Assembly (NCBI GenBank): GCA_051004015.1
Contig: JBPCKT010000010.1
Coordinates: forward strand, 1 to 64,000
From: SXOA01 sp051004015
Lineage (GTDB): Bacteria; Planctomycetota; Planctomycetia; Pirellulales; Pirellulaceae
Length of the DNA stretch: 64,000 nt
Direction: 5' to 3'
Positions 42,245-52,044 of this stretch are shown here, piece by piece (the first letter of the stretch is position 1; each line of letters begins with the position of its first letter). The notes under the pieces were generated by a model. That model made no database searches. It was given only the letters and a program-made list of their open reading frames with translations, and was not told the DNA's origin. Position numbers and translations under genes: made by a program.

Positions 42245-45081
42245 GGCTTCAGGCTCTCCAGCAGCTTTTGCAGTCCGGGGTAATCGGGCTCTTTGTCTAG
42301 GAGGGCTTCCGCCGCCGCACGAGCCTCGTCCTTCTTGCCCGCTGCCGACAGCGATTCCGCCAGCCCTAGCCGCCAGTCGTTGTGGTTCGGGCTCAATTCG
42401 AGGGCCGTTTTGTACTCTTCGCCTGCAACACCAAATTCCTTCATTCCCACCGCCGCCGCGGCCAGCAACGCGTGGCCTTCGGCATCTTGCAAGTCTAGAT
42501 GGATGATTTGCGTGGCCCAACTGCAGGCTTGCGGAAAGTCCTTAGCGGCCAGTGCCAATTCGGCCAGCTTTTTACGGAGGGTGATGCTGTCGGGTTCGAG
42601 ATTCGCCAGCTTTGTCAGGACCGGCAGGAGTTTCTCGTTCGCTTCGTCACGCAAATAGATGCGAGCCAGCCCCTTGGCCCAGCGGTCGCTCGCCGGAAAG
42701 TGCTTTTCGCCCATTAAATAGAGCTTTTCTGCTGCGACAAAGTCCTCCGCCTTCAGCTTGAGCGCTCCAAGCAGCGCGAGCAGGTCCTCTTGCGGCTTGG
42801 TTTCGTCGAGCCCATTTTCCAAAATTTGAGCGGCTGCTTCCGTATCTCCGATAAGGAGCTGCAAACGGGCCAGCACATAGGCGGCTAGCGGCTCGGCGGC
42901 ATCCTTTTTCTGAGCGGCGAGGGCCCACTTGCGGGCCTCGGCATTCGCCTTCCGCTCCAGGTGCGCCCGTGCCAGCTCTGCCAGCGTGCGGGGAGTTGCG
43001 TTCTTGTCTTCGGCGACTTTCTGCAATTCTGCCAGGGTGCGAGTCTCTTTGCTGTCCCCATTACCGCTCTTGGCGATGACCCCATCCACATATCTTCGAT
43101 AGCCGATTTCAAACTCTGCCTGCTCGACGCCAAAACACTTCTCCAGCACTTGCGGCGTGGAAAGATGTTCGGCATACGCGGCCAGCATTTTGGCCGTTGC
43201 GTCTTTGCCGTAAATCTCGAGGGCATAGTCGACATACAGCGCTGCCTGGCAGTATGCGAGAGTCCAGTCCTCACTATTCTTGGGCCGGATAAAGCCGAGC
43301 GTGATGGTGTCGAGGTTGTAGAGAGTCTTCTCGCGCACGCGCTCCGCCAGAATTTTGTTCCACTCGCGGGGACGGCTGGGCCCCTCGCTATGCACCGCCA
43401 GGCCTTCGGTGAACCAGTGCGGAATGTTGAAGTCGGTTTGCTGCAGGTTGAGAACGTGAACATATTCATGCCGCAGCACGCGGGCCCAGTCATACTTCTT
43501 GGGAAGCTCGTCGGGCGTGGTGATGGCGACCATCTTTCCCGCACAAGCTCCCACGGTCCCGATCGCCGGCAGGCCGACCATCCGGGCGCTGAACCACCCA
43601 TGGCCGCTGGTATTCCTGTTGCGGCTGAAGATTTCGATGAGCGTTTTGCCATTGGGTTTGAAGCCGAATTGCTCCACAAGCTGTGGATAGGCTTCCTCTT
43701 CGAGGTATTTCGAGGCGTAGCGGGCCAGCAATTCGTCCTGACCGCGGTCGAACTTGAGGACGAAGTGGTCGGTCTCCAAGACGGCGTAGCCTTTGAGCAC
43801 GTCGAGCACTTCCAGCGTGTTCTTCACACGTACGTTGTATGGATCGATGGTGAACGCTTCCTCCAAAAGCTTCGCCGCTTCCGCTTCTTCTCCTAATCGC
43901 ATGAGCGTTAGTCCGAGCTCCCCGCGAACTGAAATGAGTTGCGGCATTTTTTCCTGCGCGATCCGCAACTGAGCAGCGGCAAGCGGATAGCGCCGCATCC
44001 GGTCGAAGCTTTCACCCATTGCCAAATAGAATTCGCCGCAATGTGGATTGTGTTTCTCGACTTCGTCGATGACTGCTTGCATCCGCTTGCCAGGTTTTCC
44101 GCCGGGCATACCATCAACTGTGGCGTAGGCGGCAGCCAGGCGGCCGAGCGTGGATTCATTATGCGGATTGAATTTGCGAGCCTCCTCCAGAACCTCAATC
44201 GCCTCCGCAGGGCGCACGTCCGCCATCAGCATGTCGCCGCGGAGTTGTTGGGCCCAGGGAAGGTGTGGGTTGATGCCGGTCGCCCGCGCGAGGGAGGCCT
44301 TTGTTGCCGCAAGGTCGAAATTGTTGACGGCAACTTCCGCTTTGAGGGCGTGCAGCTCCGCCGCGCTGGGATTGATGGCCAGGCCGGCAGCCAGGGAAGT
44401 CGTCGCATCCGCCTCATTGTACTTTTCGGCGAACAGACGGGCCATTTCCAAATGTGCCGGCCAGAACTCCTTCTCACGGCGGAGGAGTGACGGGTAAAAC
44501 TCGCTCACCAGCCGCTTGAACTGGTTGTGGTTCCGGTTCCAGCGAGCGACCTGCGCCGCGGCCAGGCCGATGAGGCGGACCTCTTCGCTCTTTTCTACTT
44601 TGCTGCCGCGGTTGTACGTGCTGACCAGGGATTCGTATCCCTTGAGTGCGTCGGCCAGCTTGCCGCTGGTCCGGTCGAGCTCCGCCAGCGTCCAGCGGGC
44701 GGTGATGGAATCGTTATCGAGGGCGAGCGCCGCGTCCACGTGTTTGCGAGCAGCTTCTTCTCTGCCGCTATGGAATTCGAGCAGGGCGAGTTCCGATAAG
44801 AGCGCCGCGGACGTTGCCACGCGCTGGAGGGCCTCGGTCAGTGTCTTGGCCGCATCGTCGTCCTCGCCCGTCGCCGTGTGGCAGCGGGCGAGGCCGATTG
44901 CGGATGCTGTGTCCTTGTCCGCCGACTGTTTGTATTGCTCCGCCGCTTCGGCGTAGTGGCCGGCCAAATAGAGGGAGCGGGGTGACGGAGTTTCCTTCTC
45001 CTGGCCAGCAGCGATCGCGGGCAGCGCGAAGAGCCATGCGGCCAGTAGCCCCTGCTGCAACGTGTTCAGCCGCCAATACAT
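42241..45081 (-). CDS. TPR protein with gluzincin peptidase (peptidase MA-like) domain
   Basis: About 946 residues from ATG 45081. A signal peptide (GLLAAWLFALPAIAAGQEKE) is followed by about 450 residues of TPR repeats (SLYLAGHYAEAAEQYKQS, AIEVLEEARKFNPHNESTLG). The peptidase domain has LRHEYVHVLNLQQTDFNIP with the HExxH variant HEYVH near residue 540, then HWFTEGLAVHSEG, the usual downstream Glu. More TPR units form the C-terminus. It is secreted or periplasmic; the substrate is unknown. It overlaps the MazG-like gene by four bases. Confidence 0.88.
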   Translation of the reverse strand: MYWRLNTLQQGLLAAWLFALPAIAAGQEKETPSPRSLYLAGHYAEAAEQYKQSADKDTASAIGLARCHTATGEDDDAAKTLTEALQRVATSAALLSELALLEFHSGREEAARKHVDAALALDNDSITARWTLAELDRTSGKLADALKGYESLVSTYNRGSKVEKSEEVRLIGLAAAQVARWNRNHNQFKRLVSEFYPSLLRREKEFWPAHLEMARLFAEKYNEADATTSLAAGLAINPSAAELHALKAEVAVNNFDLAATKASLARATGINPHLPWAQQLRGDMLMADVRPAEAIEVLEEARKFNPHNESTLGRLAAAYATVDGMPGGKPGKRMQAVIDEVEKHNPHCGEFYLAMGESFDRMRRYPLAAAQLRIAQEKMPQLISVRGELGLTLMRLGEEAEAAKLLEEAFTIDPYNVRVKNTLEVLDVLKGYAVLETDHFVLKFDRGQDELLARYASKYLEEEAYPQLVEQFGFKPNGKTLIEIFSRNRNTSGHGWFSARMVGLPAIGTVGACAGKMVAITTPDELPKKYDWARVLRHEYVHVLNLQQTDFNIPHWFTEGLAVHSEGPSRPREWNKILAERVREKTLYNLDTITLGFIRPKNSEDWTLAYCQAALYVDYALEIYGKDATAKMLAAYAEHLSTPQVLEKCFGVEQAEFEIGYRRYVDGVIAKSGNGDSKETRTLAELQKVAEDKNATPRTLAELARAHLERKANAEARKWALAAQKKDAAEPLAAYVLARLQLLIGDTEAAAQILENGLDETKPQEDLLALLGALKLKAEDFVAAEKLYLMGEKHFPASDRWAKGLARIYLRDEANEKLLPVLTKLANLEPDSITLRKKLAELALAAKDFPQACSWATQIIHLDLQDAEGHALLAAAAVGMKEFGVAGEEYKTALELSPNHNDWRLGLAESLSAAGKKDEARAAAEALLDKEPDYPGLQKLLESLKP

Positions 45082-45177
45082 CAGCACCGCTCCATCTGTC
45101 GCATTCGCAAGACCGGACGTAAAATCAAGCAGGAGAGCATTTTACACGAGCCGTCCCTACAGGAACACGAGCCTGTC

Positions 45178-45543
45178 ATGTCCGAAGCGACTGCCCCCAC
45201 GATGTCCGGAGCCCCCTTCACACCGGTCGCCAAGGTGGGGGACATTCTGCCGGGGCAAGGACAGGCGTACGCGGTCAGTGGGCGGATGGTGGCGGTCTTC
45301 AACGAGGATGGCAAGTACTTTGCCATCGATGACTTCTGCCCGCACATGGGGGCCTCCCTCGCTGGCGGCTACCTGGAAGGAGGCGAAGTCACCTGCCCCT
45401 GGCATGCCTGGCGGTTCTGCATCCACGATGGGAAGTGGTGCGATAACCCGAAGGTAATGGTGGACGCTTTTGAAGTCCGGGTCGAGGGAAACCAGATTGC
45501 CGTCAAAGTGCCAGAGAGGAAGAGTAGTCAACCGGGACTCTAG
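45178..45543 (+). CDS. Rieske-type 2Fe-2S protein
   Basis: 121 residues. The two cluster-binding boxes are FCPHMGASLAGG and TCPWHAWRFCIHDG, spaced 16 residues as in NirD-like and dioxygenase-ferredoxin Rieske proteins. It is soluble, with no signal. It probably transfers electrons to an unlinked oxygenase or reductase. Its stop overlaps the convergent FeoB-associated gene by four bases. Confidence 0.93.
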   Translation: MSEATAPTMSGAPFTPVAKVGDILPGQGQAYAVSGRMVAVFNEDGKYFAIDDFCPHMGASLAGGYLEGGEVTCPWHAWRFCIHDGKWCDNPKVMVDAFEVRVEGNQIAVKVPERKSSQPGL

Positions 45544-45764
45544 GTGCGCTGCCCGGTCTTGGATTGCGGCATTTCCAGCGGCAGTAGTGCCTTCATCTTC
45601 GCGCCAGTTGCGTCTTCGCTGCTACTGGGACAGGAGGAGCAACCTCCCGTTCCGCAACTTCCGCTGGAGCGCTTAGTGAACGACCGGTAGGCGCGGAACG
45701 CGAGATAGGCTCCGGCGAGGAGGCAGAGGGTCGCGGCGATGAAGGATTGGAGGAAGGGGGACAT
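45540..45764 (-). CDS. FeoB-associated Cys-rich membrane protein
   Basis: 74 residues. One membrane helix (FIAATLCLLAGAYLAFRAY) is followed by a Cys-rich segment, SGSCGTGGCSSCPSSSE. This matches the FeoB-associated Cys-rich membrane protein family, found downstream of feoB in many bacteria. It lies 53 bases after feoB on the same strand and is likely to be part of the ferrous iron operon. Its role is not firmly known; the cysteines may bind iron or stabilise FeoB. Confidence 0.85.
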   Translation of the reverse strand: MSPFLQSFIAATLCLLAGAYLAFRAYRSFTKRSSGSCGTGGCSSCPSSSEDATGAKMKALLPLEMPQSKTGQRT

Positions 45765-45817
45765 CGAGTCTGTGGTGGTGCCGAGTAACCGGCCAGCTTA
45801 CGCAGGCCGCTCGCCGG

Positions 45818-48058
45818 TTACATGAAGAGCATTCCGATTTGGTAGGTGGCGAAGGCTCCGACGTAGGCGAGGGCGGTCATGTAGACGAAGGTGAACAGGG
45901 GCCAGAGCCAGGTGCCGGTTTCGCGGCGGATGATGACGAGGGTGGAGACGCACTGGGCACAGAGGGCGAAGAAAACCATGATGGACAGGGCAACCGGGAT
46001 GTTCAAGTTCTTCTCGGCCTGGATGGTTTCCTCGAGCTGCTGCTCCTCGGCTCCTTCCCCTAGATTATAGATGACGCCGAGCGTGGCGTTGACGACCTCG
46101 CGGGCGGGGAAGGACGCGATCGCCGCACAGCCGATCTTCCAATCCCAGCCGAGCGGGCGGACGGCGGGCTCAATGAAGTGTCCCATCCGGCCGAGATAGC
46201 TGTCGCTGAGGTACTCGCCGGCGATCTGGTTTTCGACGGCGGCGAGCTGTGACTGGAGCCTCAATGCCTCCACATTTTTCTCTAACTCGGCGGGGCTGAA
46301 TTTCTCTAGTTGGGATTCGAGTTGGCCCTGTTTCTCGAAAAGGGAAGGATCAATCTGCGCTGGGTTGTGCGGAAAATAGCCCAGGCCCCACACGAGGACG
46401 GAAATGGCCAGGATGAGCGTCCCGGCCCGTTGCAGGAAGGCCCAGCCTTGCTCGGTCATCCGCTGCCAGACGATGCCCAGGCCGGGAATCTTGTAGCTGG
46501 GGAGCTCCATCACGAAGGGCGGCGTCGCGCCGCGTAGCAGCGTCTTCTTCAGAATCCAGGCGACGAGAATGCCCGTGACGATCCCGATCATGTACATGCT
46601 GAACATCACGAGCCCGCGGAGCCATGGGACCTGAATCCCCCAGCCGGCCAAGGTCAAATCGAGCGTGCGATTGGGGATGAATGCACCAATGAACAACGTG
46701 TAGACCGGCAGCCGGGCGCTGCAGCTCATGAGGGGGGCGACGAGGATGGTGACGAGGCGGTCGCGGCGGTTTTCGATGACGCGGGTGGCCATGATGCCGG
46801 GGACCGCGCAGGCGAATGACGAGAGGAGCGGGATGAAGGACTTGCCGGAGAGGCCGATTTTGGACATCAGTTTGTCCATCAAGTACGCGGCCCGCGCCAT
46901 GTAGCCGCAGTCCTCGAGGATGGCGATGAAGGCAAAGAGCGTGAGGATTTGCGGCAGAAAAACCACCACGCCGCCGACACCGGCAATCACGCCGTCGTTG
47001 ATGAGGGAGCGAAGGGCTCCTTCTGGCAGTACCGCGCTGACGAGCGATTGCAGCCAGCCGGCGGCATAATCGATGCCATCGCCAATTCGCAGCACATCGT
47101 TAATCCAGAACACTGCCTGGAACATCAGGAGCATCAGCACCAGAAAAAAGATGGTGCCGAACAACCGGTGCGTGAGCAGCTTGTCGAGCCTATCGCCGAG
47201 CGTGGCGGGGCGGTGCCGCGGGCGAGTGACGACGTCTTTGAGGACGCTCGACGCCCACTGATAGCGAGCCATCGCTTCCACGGCGGGAACGGGAACACCT
47301 ACCGCTTTCAATCGCTCTCTGGCATCAGCAACTTCGTTGAGGAGGTGAGGAGTGATGCCGGGAATGCTCGCTTCCGCCAGGTAGCCGCTGGTATCGAGCA
47401 GGAGTCTCTCAACCAGGTAACGTGGAAGCAGTTCGTCGCCATTCTTTCCAGTTGATTCTTCGAGCAAGGTGACTTCATTCTGGAATTTCTCGGGGAAGGG
47501 ACTGGCAATTATCGCCGGCTTGCAATCCACCGCGGCCGCGAGAGCGGATTTCAGTTCCTGGATGCCCAGTTTGCGATTGGCCTGCACCTCGATGAGGGGA
47601 ACATGCAAACGCTTGCGGAGTGCGGCAACATCCAACTTCTGTCCCTTCGCCACGACTACATCGGTCATGTTGAGGGCGACGACTGTGGGCAGACCGAGTT
47701 CCAGCACCTGACTCAGGAGATAGAAGTTTCGCTCCAAGTTGCTGGCGTCCACGATGACCAGGACCACGTCGGGGCGGGCCACGTCGCTGCGGCGGCCGAG
47801 GAGCACGTCCACCGCGACCATTTCGTCCGGCGACTTGGGGGCCAGGCTGTAGGTGCCGGGGAGGTCAATGATGTCCAGATTGTGGCCAGCGATCTCCGTA
47901 CGGCCGACTTTCTTCTCCACCGTCACGCCTGGGTAGTTTGCCACCCGCTGCCGCACGCCGCAGAGGGCGGAGAAAAGCGTGGACTTGCCCGTGTTGGGGT
48001 TGCCGAGCAAGGCAACGGTCACGACGCGGGGAGGGGCGGAGAGGGACATGGCGCTCAC
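45818..48058 (-). CDS. feoB: Ferrous iron transport protein B
   Basis: 746 residues. The N-terminal G domain has GNPNTGKSTLFSALCG (G1), YPGVTVEKK (G2), DLPGTYSL (G3) and NMTD (G4). The C-terminal half is a polytopic membrane domain with GKSFIPLLSSFACAVPGIMA and the usual gate motif (SCSARLPVYTLFIGAF). It imports Fe2+ across the inner membrane. The start overlaps the preceding feoA stop as ATGA. A helical insert near residues 540-600 contains EKFSPAELEKNVEALRLQS. Confidence 0.97.
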   Translation of the reverse strand: MSAMSLSAPPRVVTVALLGNPNTGKSTLFSALCGVRQRVANYPGVTVEKKVGRTEIAGHNLDIIDLPGTYSLAPKSPDEMVAVDVLLGRRSDVARPDVVLVIVDASNLERNFYLLSQVLELGLPTVVALNMTDVVVAKGQKLDVAALRKRLHVPLIEVQANRKLGIQELKSALAAAVDCKPAIIASPFPEKFQNEVTLLEESTGKNGDELLPRYLVERLLLDTSGYLAEASIPGITPHLLNEVADARERLKAVGVPVPAVEAMARYQWASSVLKDVVTRPRHRPATLGDRLDKLLTHRLFGTIFFLVLMLLMFQAVFWINDVLRIGDGIDYAAGWLQSLVSAVLPEGALRSLINDGVIAGVGGVVVFLPQILTLFAFIAILEDCGYMARAAYLMDKLMSKIGLSGKSFIPLLSSFACAVPGIMATRVIENRRDRLVTILVAPLMSCSARLPVYTLFIGAFIPNRTLDLTLAGWGIQVPWLRGLVMFSMYMIGIVTGILVAWILKKTLLRGATPPFVMELPSYKIPGLGIVWQRMTEQGWAFLQRAGTLILAISVLVWGLGYFPHNPAQIDPSLFEKQGQLESQLEKFSPAELEKNVEALRLQSQLAAVENQIAGEYLSDSYLGRMGHFIEPAVRPLGWDWKIGCAAIASFPAREVVNATLGVIYNLGEGAEEQQLEETIQAEKNLNIPVALSIMVFFALCAQCVSTLVIIRRETGTWLWPLFTFVYMTALAYVGAFATYQIGMLFM

Positions 48059-48282
48059 GAAATCGAAAGTACTTCCACCCGCGCCGCTTCGCTCTTGCGG
48101 AGGCTCAGCCGATAGCCCCGGACTTCCAGTTCCAACGGGTCACCCAGAGGAGCGGCTCCGAGGAGAGTGAACTCGGTTCCCGGCACGAGTCCCATTTCCA
48201 TGAGGCGGACGCTCACCTCATCCACGCCTTCCACCTGCACCACCTCCCCGCGGCTGCCGATGGAGAGTTGGGACAGGTTCAC
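48055..48282 (-). CDS. feoA: FeoA domain protein (second copy)
   Basis: 75 residues from GTG 48282, overlapping the upstream feoA stop as GTGA and the feoB start as ATGA. The FeoA SH3-like fold is visible: LSIGSRGEVVQVEGVDEVSV, then RLMEMGLVPGTEFTLLGAAP, LGDPLELEVRGYRLSLRKSE and AARVEV. It is the more canonical of the two FeoA proteins. It probably modulates FeoB GTPase or assembly. Confidence 0.93.
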   Translation of the reverse strand: MNLSQLSIGSRGEVVQVEGVDEVSVRLMEMGLVPGTEFTLLGAAPLGDPLELEVRGYRLSLRKSEAARVEVLSIS

Positions 48283-48515
48283 TCGACGGCTCCCGGGCGG
48301 ACCAGCACCTGGAACAGGTTGGCGTCCCGGATGCAGAGCTTGTTGCCCATCAGTTTCACAATGCACGGGGAGCCCGGCTGCACCATCTCGACGATGATGC
48401 CGTGCCGCAGTCCCATCTCGTGCAGGCGATGAACGTTGGCATCGTCGCCGACGAATTGATCGACATAAGCACGGTGGCCTATGGGAAGGAGTTCCAAAGG
48501 GATGAGGTCTGGCAA
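48279..48515 (-). CDS. feoA: FeoA domain protein (first copy)
   Basis: 78 residues. FeoA signature: LLPIGHRAYVDQFVGDDANV, then RLHEMGLRHGIIVEMVQPGS, CIVKLMGNKLCIRDANLFQV. It is more divergent than the second copy and carries two cysteines. It leads the feoA-feoA-feoB operon, all genes overlapping by four bases. A dyad, TGAGA-N5-TCTCA (48548-48562), lies about 33 bases before its start and may be the iron-regulator site. Confidence 0.9.
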   Translation of the reverse strand: MPDLIPLELLPIGHRAYVDQFVGDDANVHRLHEMGLRHGIIVEMVQPGSPCIVKLMGNKLCIRDANLFQVLVRPGAVE

Positions 48516-48547
48516 AGGTGGGACTCAACGAGGAGGGCTAATGCAAC

Positions 48548-48562
48548 TGAGACCTAATCTCA
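48548..48562. promoter_or_regulatory. Candidate operator of the feo operon
   Basis: The perfect dyad TGAGA-CCTAA-TCTCA lies between the stop of the trehalose synthase gene and feoA. Its distance from feoA fits a promoter-overlapping operator. Fur-type boxes often carry GAGA/TCTC half-sites, so iron control is a natural guess, but this single instance is not proof. Confidence 0.35.
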
Positions 48563-48626
48563 ATACGCCTGCTCATCATAGAGTATCCAGCAAGGGATTG
48601 CAACAGTCCCATTTCCCTGTTGTTTC

Positions 48627-51600
48627 CTAAGCCACCGTCACTGGCTCCGGCTGGTTGGCTTCTGGAGATTGGGGCGGAGTCGAAGCGGGAGGTTCCGCGG
48701 GAGGAGGCGGATGAACGCCAAGGGCGTCGAGGATAGCAGTGAGCGGGACGCCGGCCCAAGCGGGGCGGTGATGAAGCTCATGGGACAACTCCGATAGGGT
48801 TCGCTCCAGCAGGAAGGCGTCCATCAGGACTTTCATCTCCGATGGGTCCTTCGGGATGAAGCTCGCGTCCCCGGCGGTCTCTAAATATCCGTGAAAGTAC
48901 TCGGCGCTAACCCAGGCAGTCCAGAAGCGAGTCCAGGGTTCCAAGCGGGAAAGATCCTCCGGCCGGACAACGGCTTGGGGTGTGGCGCGACCCTTGCCGT
49001 GACCGAAGAGGGACGTATGCGTCGCGTAATGGAAGGAGCGGCACATGGAAACAACGTCTCGCAGCGGCGAACGTTTCATCCGCCGCTCGCCCAAAGACTG
49101 ACCGGGAACCCCTTCAAAATCCACGAAGACGAAGTCTTTGCCGGTGAACAGCACCCGCGGCAGTTGCAGGTCGCCGTGGCAACGAATTCGCGTGGCGTTC
49201 AAGCGGCGGTCGACGAGCAGACGGAAACGCCGCAAGATTTCGAAGTCGTGCTTGAAGACTTCCTTCGCCTGCTGCTGCGCGGCTTCGGGCAATTCCGGCA
49301 AACGGCGGCGGAGCTCGTCGAAGACTTCCAGCTTCTGGTTCCGCATCGTCTGATAGATGCTCCGCTGATGAAAACCGGAGAACCGTTCGGGTGCGAAATC
49401 CGGGTTGTCCACTTCCGAAGCCAGAGCCAGGTGCAGCTCCGCCGTCCGCTTGCCGAGCAAACGGATTTGATCCAGATAGTCGCCGATGACCTCATCCACC
49501 AGCTGCGGCGGCTCGGAGGAAGGGGCGTCCGTCGGCCAGAGCTCGGGGGGGGGCAAGTGATTCGCCTGGCCGAGCGTGACGACGCGCTCGAAGTAATCGC
49601 TGAGAGCATCGAGCGTCCAGTGCCAGGCGTCTCCCTCATTGCGGACAAAGCCGTGCAGCAGCACGGCCGCGGAGTCACCGCCTGCCCGCTGAACCATCAG
49701 CCCCCCCGCCAGCGGCGCAGCCTGCGGGAAATTCTGCCTGTCGGTCAGCACGCGGCCGATATCCCAAGCCGGGTTTGTTCCCTCTTCCAGCCGGCGGAAC
49801 AACCGGAGCGCGAAACGCCCGCTGTCGCAGATGAGCGACGTCGTCTGTCTGACGTTCTCGCTGGAGCTGCCGTCGGAGGCTTCCCGTCCGCGGAGCGAGG
49901 CGAATGCCTTGAGCTGAATCGCCGCCAACTCGCTGCCGGCGCTCCCGTGGATGCGGGTGCGACCGGAAACGAGGTCCACCAGCGCGGTGCCGAAGGAAGC
50001 GTCCGCGAAGGCATCATAGAGAATCCCTTCTTCTCCCCCGCTAACGCGGGCGATGACTTCCATAGGGGAAAACTCGGCGAGATCCTTGGCTCGCTGCCCG
50101 CCGGCAAAGGCCATCGGCAACAGATAAGCGCCCGCATCCCCGCCGCCAAATTCCACGTCCACCACCACTAGATAGGCGGCGGGCACAGAAGAGTCCAAGC
50201 GGAAATGCTCGCGGATTTTGGCCGTGCGGACCTTGCGCGGCCGCGAATCGTACCAGCGGCTACGCTCGATGTAGGCGGGGATGGCCGCTTCCAGTTGGGC
50301 GGCGGCTTGCGTGAAGGTCTGCTCCCAATTGTTGCGGACGTGAACTTCCCCCAGCCTCGTCGGGTGCATGGTTTCATGGCCGCGGAGCTCGGGGGCCTCC
50401 TGCGGGCAGAGCGTAAACCACATGAACGAATGCGGAGCCAGCGTGAGGATGTAGGGCGCACGGTCCACGCGCGGGAAGGGCGTGCTGCCGAACATCTCAA
50501 TCGGCGTGGAACCGCGAAAGGCGGAAAGGTCCAGCTCCACGTACTGCACGAAGCGGGAGAGATTGGCGACGACCAAAATGTTGTCGCTTTCGAAGCTTCG
50601 CAGGAACGCCAGCACTTTGCGGTTATCGGGATGCAGAAACTCCAGCTTGCCGCGGCTGAAGGCCTTGTGGCGTTTGCGGAGACCGATCAGCCGCTTCATC
50701 CACCACAGGAGCGAGTGGGGATTGTTCTGCTGGGCCTCCACGTTGATTGTCTCGTAGTGGTATTCGGGATCAATGACGATCGGGAGAAACAGCTTTTGCG
50801 GGTTCGCCCGCGAGAAACCGGCGTTGCGGTCGGCACTCCATTGCATCGGCGTGCGGACTCCATTGCGGTCCCCGAGATAAATGTTGTCTCCCATGCCAAT
50901 TTCGTCGCCATAGTAAATGACCGGCGTCCCCGGCAACGAGAAGAGCAGCCCGTTCATGAGCTCAATGCGGCGGCGATTGTTGCCCAGCAGCGGGGCCAGG
51001 CGGCGGCGGATGCCGAGGTTAATGCGGGCCCGCGTGTCGTGGGCGTAGGCCCGATACATATAGTCCCGTTCTTCGTCCGTCACCATTTCCAGCGTCAGCT
51101 CGTCGTGGTTGCGGAGGAACAGCGCCCACTGGCAGGTATCCGGGATCGCCGGCGTCTGATCCATGATGTCCGTGATCGGGAAGCGATCCTCTCGGTGAAT
51201 CGACATGAACAGGCGTGGCATGACGGGAAAATGGAAGGCCATGTGGCACTCATCGCCAGTTCCGAAATAGGCGACGGCATCTTCCGGCCACTGGTTGGCC
51301 TCCGCCAGCAGCATCTTGTCCGGGTACTTCCCATCCATGTGCTTGCGGAGGACCTTGAGAAAGGCGTGCGTTTCCGGCAGGTTTTCGCAGATCGTTCCCT
51401 CGCGTTCAAACAGATAGGGCACTGCGTCCAACCGCAGCCCATCCACTCCCATGTCCAGCCAGTAATCAAGCAGTGGGATGATGGCGTCCCCGACCGCGGG
51501 ATTGTCGTAATTCAGGTCCGGCTGATGGGAGTAGAAGCGGTGCCAGAAATAGGCGCCCGCGACCCGGTCGAAGGTCCAGTTGCTGGGCTCAAAGTCCTTG

Positions 51601-52034
51601 AAGATGACGCGGGCTTCTGAATATCTGTCGGGCGTGTCGCTCCAGACATAGAAGTCCCGCTCGGGGCTGCCGGGCGGTGCGCGGCGAGCCGCCTGGAACC
51701 AGGGATGCTGGTCCGAGGTGTGATTGATGACCAGCTCGGTGATGACTTTGAGGCCACGCTCATGGGCCGCGTGCAAGAAATCCTGAAAAGACTGGAGCGA
51801 GCCATACTGCGGATGGACCGTGGTGTAATCGGCAATGTCATAGCCATCGTCCTTGAGCGGCGACGGATAAAACGGCAGGAGCCAGATCGTGGTGACTCCC
51901 AGGTCCTGCAAGTAGTCGAGCTTCGTCGTCAGGCCGGCAAAATTCCCCACCCCTTCGCCCAGGGCATCGCAAAACGCGCGGACGTGCGTCTCGTAGATGA
52001 TGGCGTCCTTGTACCACAATGAAGCGGTCGTCAT
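48627..52034 (-). CDS. treS: Trehalose synthase/maltokinase fusion (TreS-Mak)
   Basis: 1135 residues. The N-terminal GH13 domain (about 1-560) opens WYKDAIIYETHVRAFCDA and has ELVINHTSDQHPWFQAARR, DGLRLDAVPYLFEREGT (nucleophile Asp), LLAEANQWPED (acid/base Glu) and FLRNHDELTLE. It interconverts maltose and trehalose. The C-terminal half (about 580-1095) is a maltokinase, with a kinase-like site IRCHGDLQLPRVLFTGKDF then VFVDFEGVPGQS. It would phosphorylate maltose to maltose 1-phosphate for glycogen or glucan synthesis by GlgE, which is not in the window. The tail is Pro-rich. malQ lies upstream. Confidence 0.95.
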   Translation of the reverse strand: MTTASLWYKDAIIYETHVRAFCDALGEGVGNFAGLTTKLDYLQDLGVTTIWLLPFYPSPLKDDGYDIADYTTVHPQYGSLQSFQDFLHAAHERGLKVITELVINHTSDQHPWFQAARRAPPGSPERDFYVWSDTPDRYSEARVIFKDFEPSNWTFDRVAGAYFWHRFYSHQPDLNYDNPAVGDAIIPLLDYWLDMGVDGLRLDAVPYLFEREGTICENLPETHAFLKVLRKHMDGKYPDKMLLAEANQWPEDAVAYFGTGDECHMAFHFPVMPRLFMSIHREDRFPITDIMDQTPAIPDTCQWALFLRNHDELTLEMVTDEERDYMYRAYAHDTRARINLGIRRRLAPLLGNNRRRIELMNGLLFSLPGTPVIYYGDEIGMGDNIYLGDRNGVRTPMQWSADRNAGFSRANPQKLFLPIVIDPEYHYETINVEAQQNNPHSLLWWMKRLIGLRKRHKAFSRGKLEFLHPDNRKVLAFLRSFESDNILVVANLSRFVQYVELDLSAFRGSTPIEMFGSTPFPRVDRAPYILTLAPHSFMWFTLCPQEAPELRGHETMHPTRLGEVHVRNNWEQTFTQAAAQLEAAIPAYIERSRWYDSRPRKVRTAKIREHFRLDSSVPAAYLVVVDVEFGGGDAGAYLLPMAFAGGQRAKDLAEFSPMEVIARVSGGEEGILYDAFADASFGTALVDLVSGRTRIHGSAGSELAAIQLKAFASLRGREASDGSSSENVRQTTSLICDSGRFALRLFRRLEEGTNPAWDIGRVLTDRQNFPQAAPLAGGLMVQRAGGDSAAVLLHGFVRNEGDAWHWTLDALSDYFERVVTLGQANHLPPPELWPTDAPSSEPPQLVDEVIGDYLDQIRLLGKRTAELHLALASEVDNPDFAPERFSGFHQRSIYQTMRNQKLEVFDELRRRLPELPEAAQQQAKEVFKHDFEILRRFRLLVDRRLNATRIRCHGDLQLPRVLFTGKDFVFVDFEGVPGQSLGERRMKRSPLRDVVSMCRSFHYATHTSLFGHGKGRATPQAVVRPEDLSRLEPWTRFWTAWVSAEYFHGYLETAGDASFIPKDPSEMKVLMDAFLLERTLSELSHELHHRPAWAGVPLTAILDALGVHPPPPAEPPASTPPQSPEANQPEPVTVA

Positions 52035-52044
52035 GAAAGAGCCT

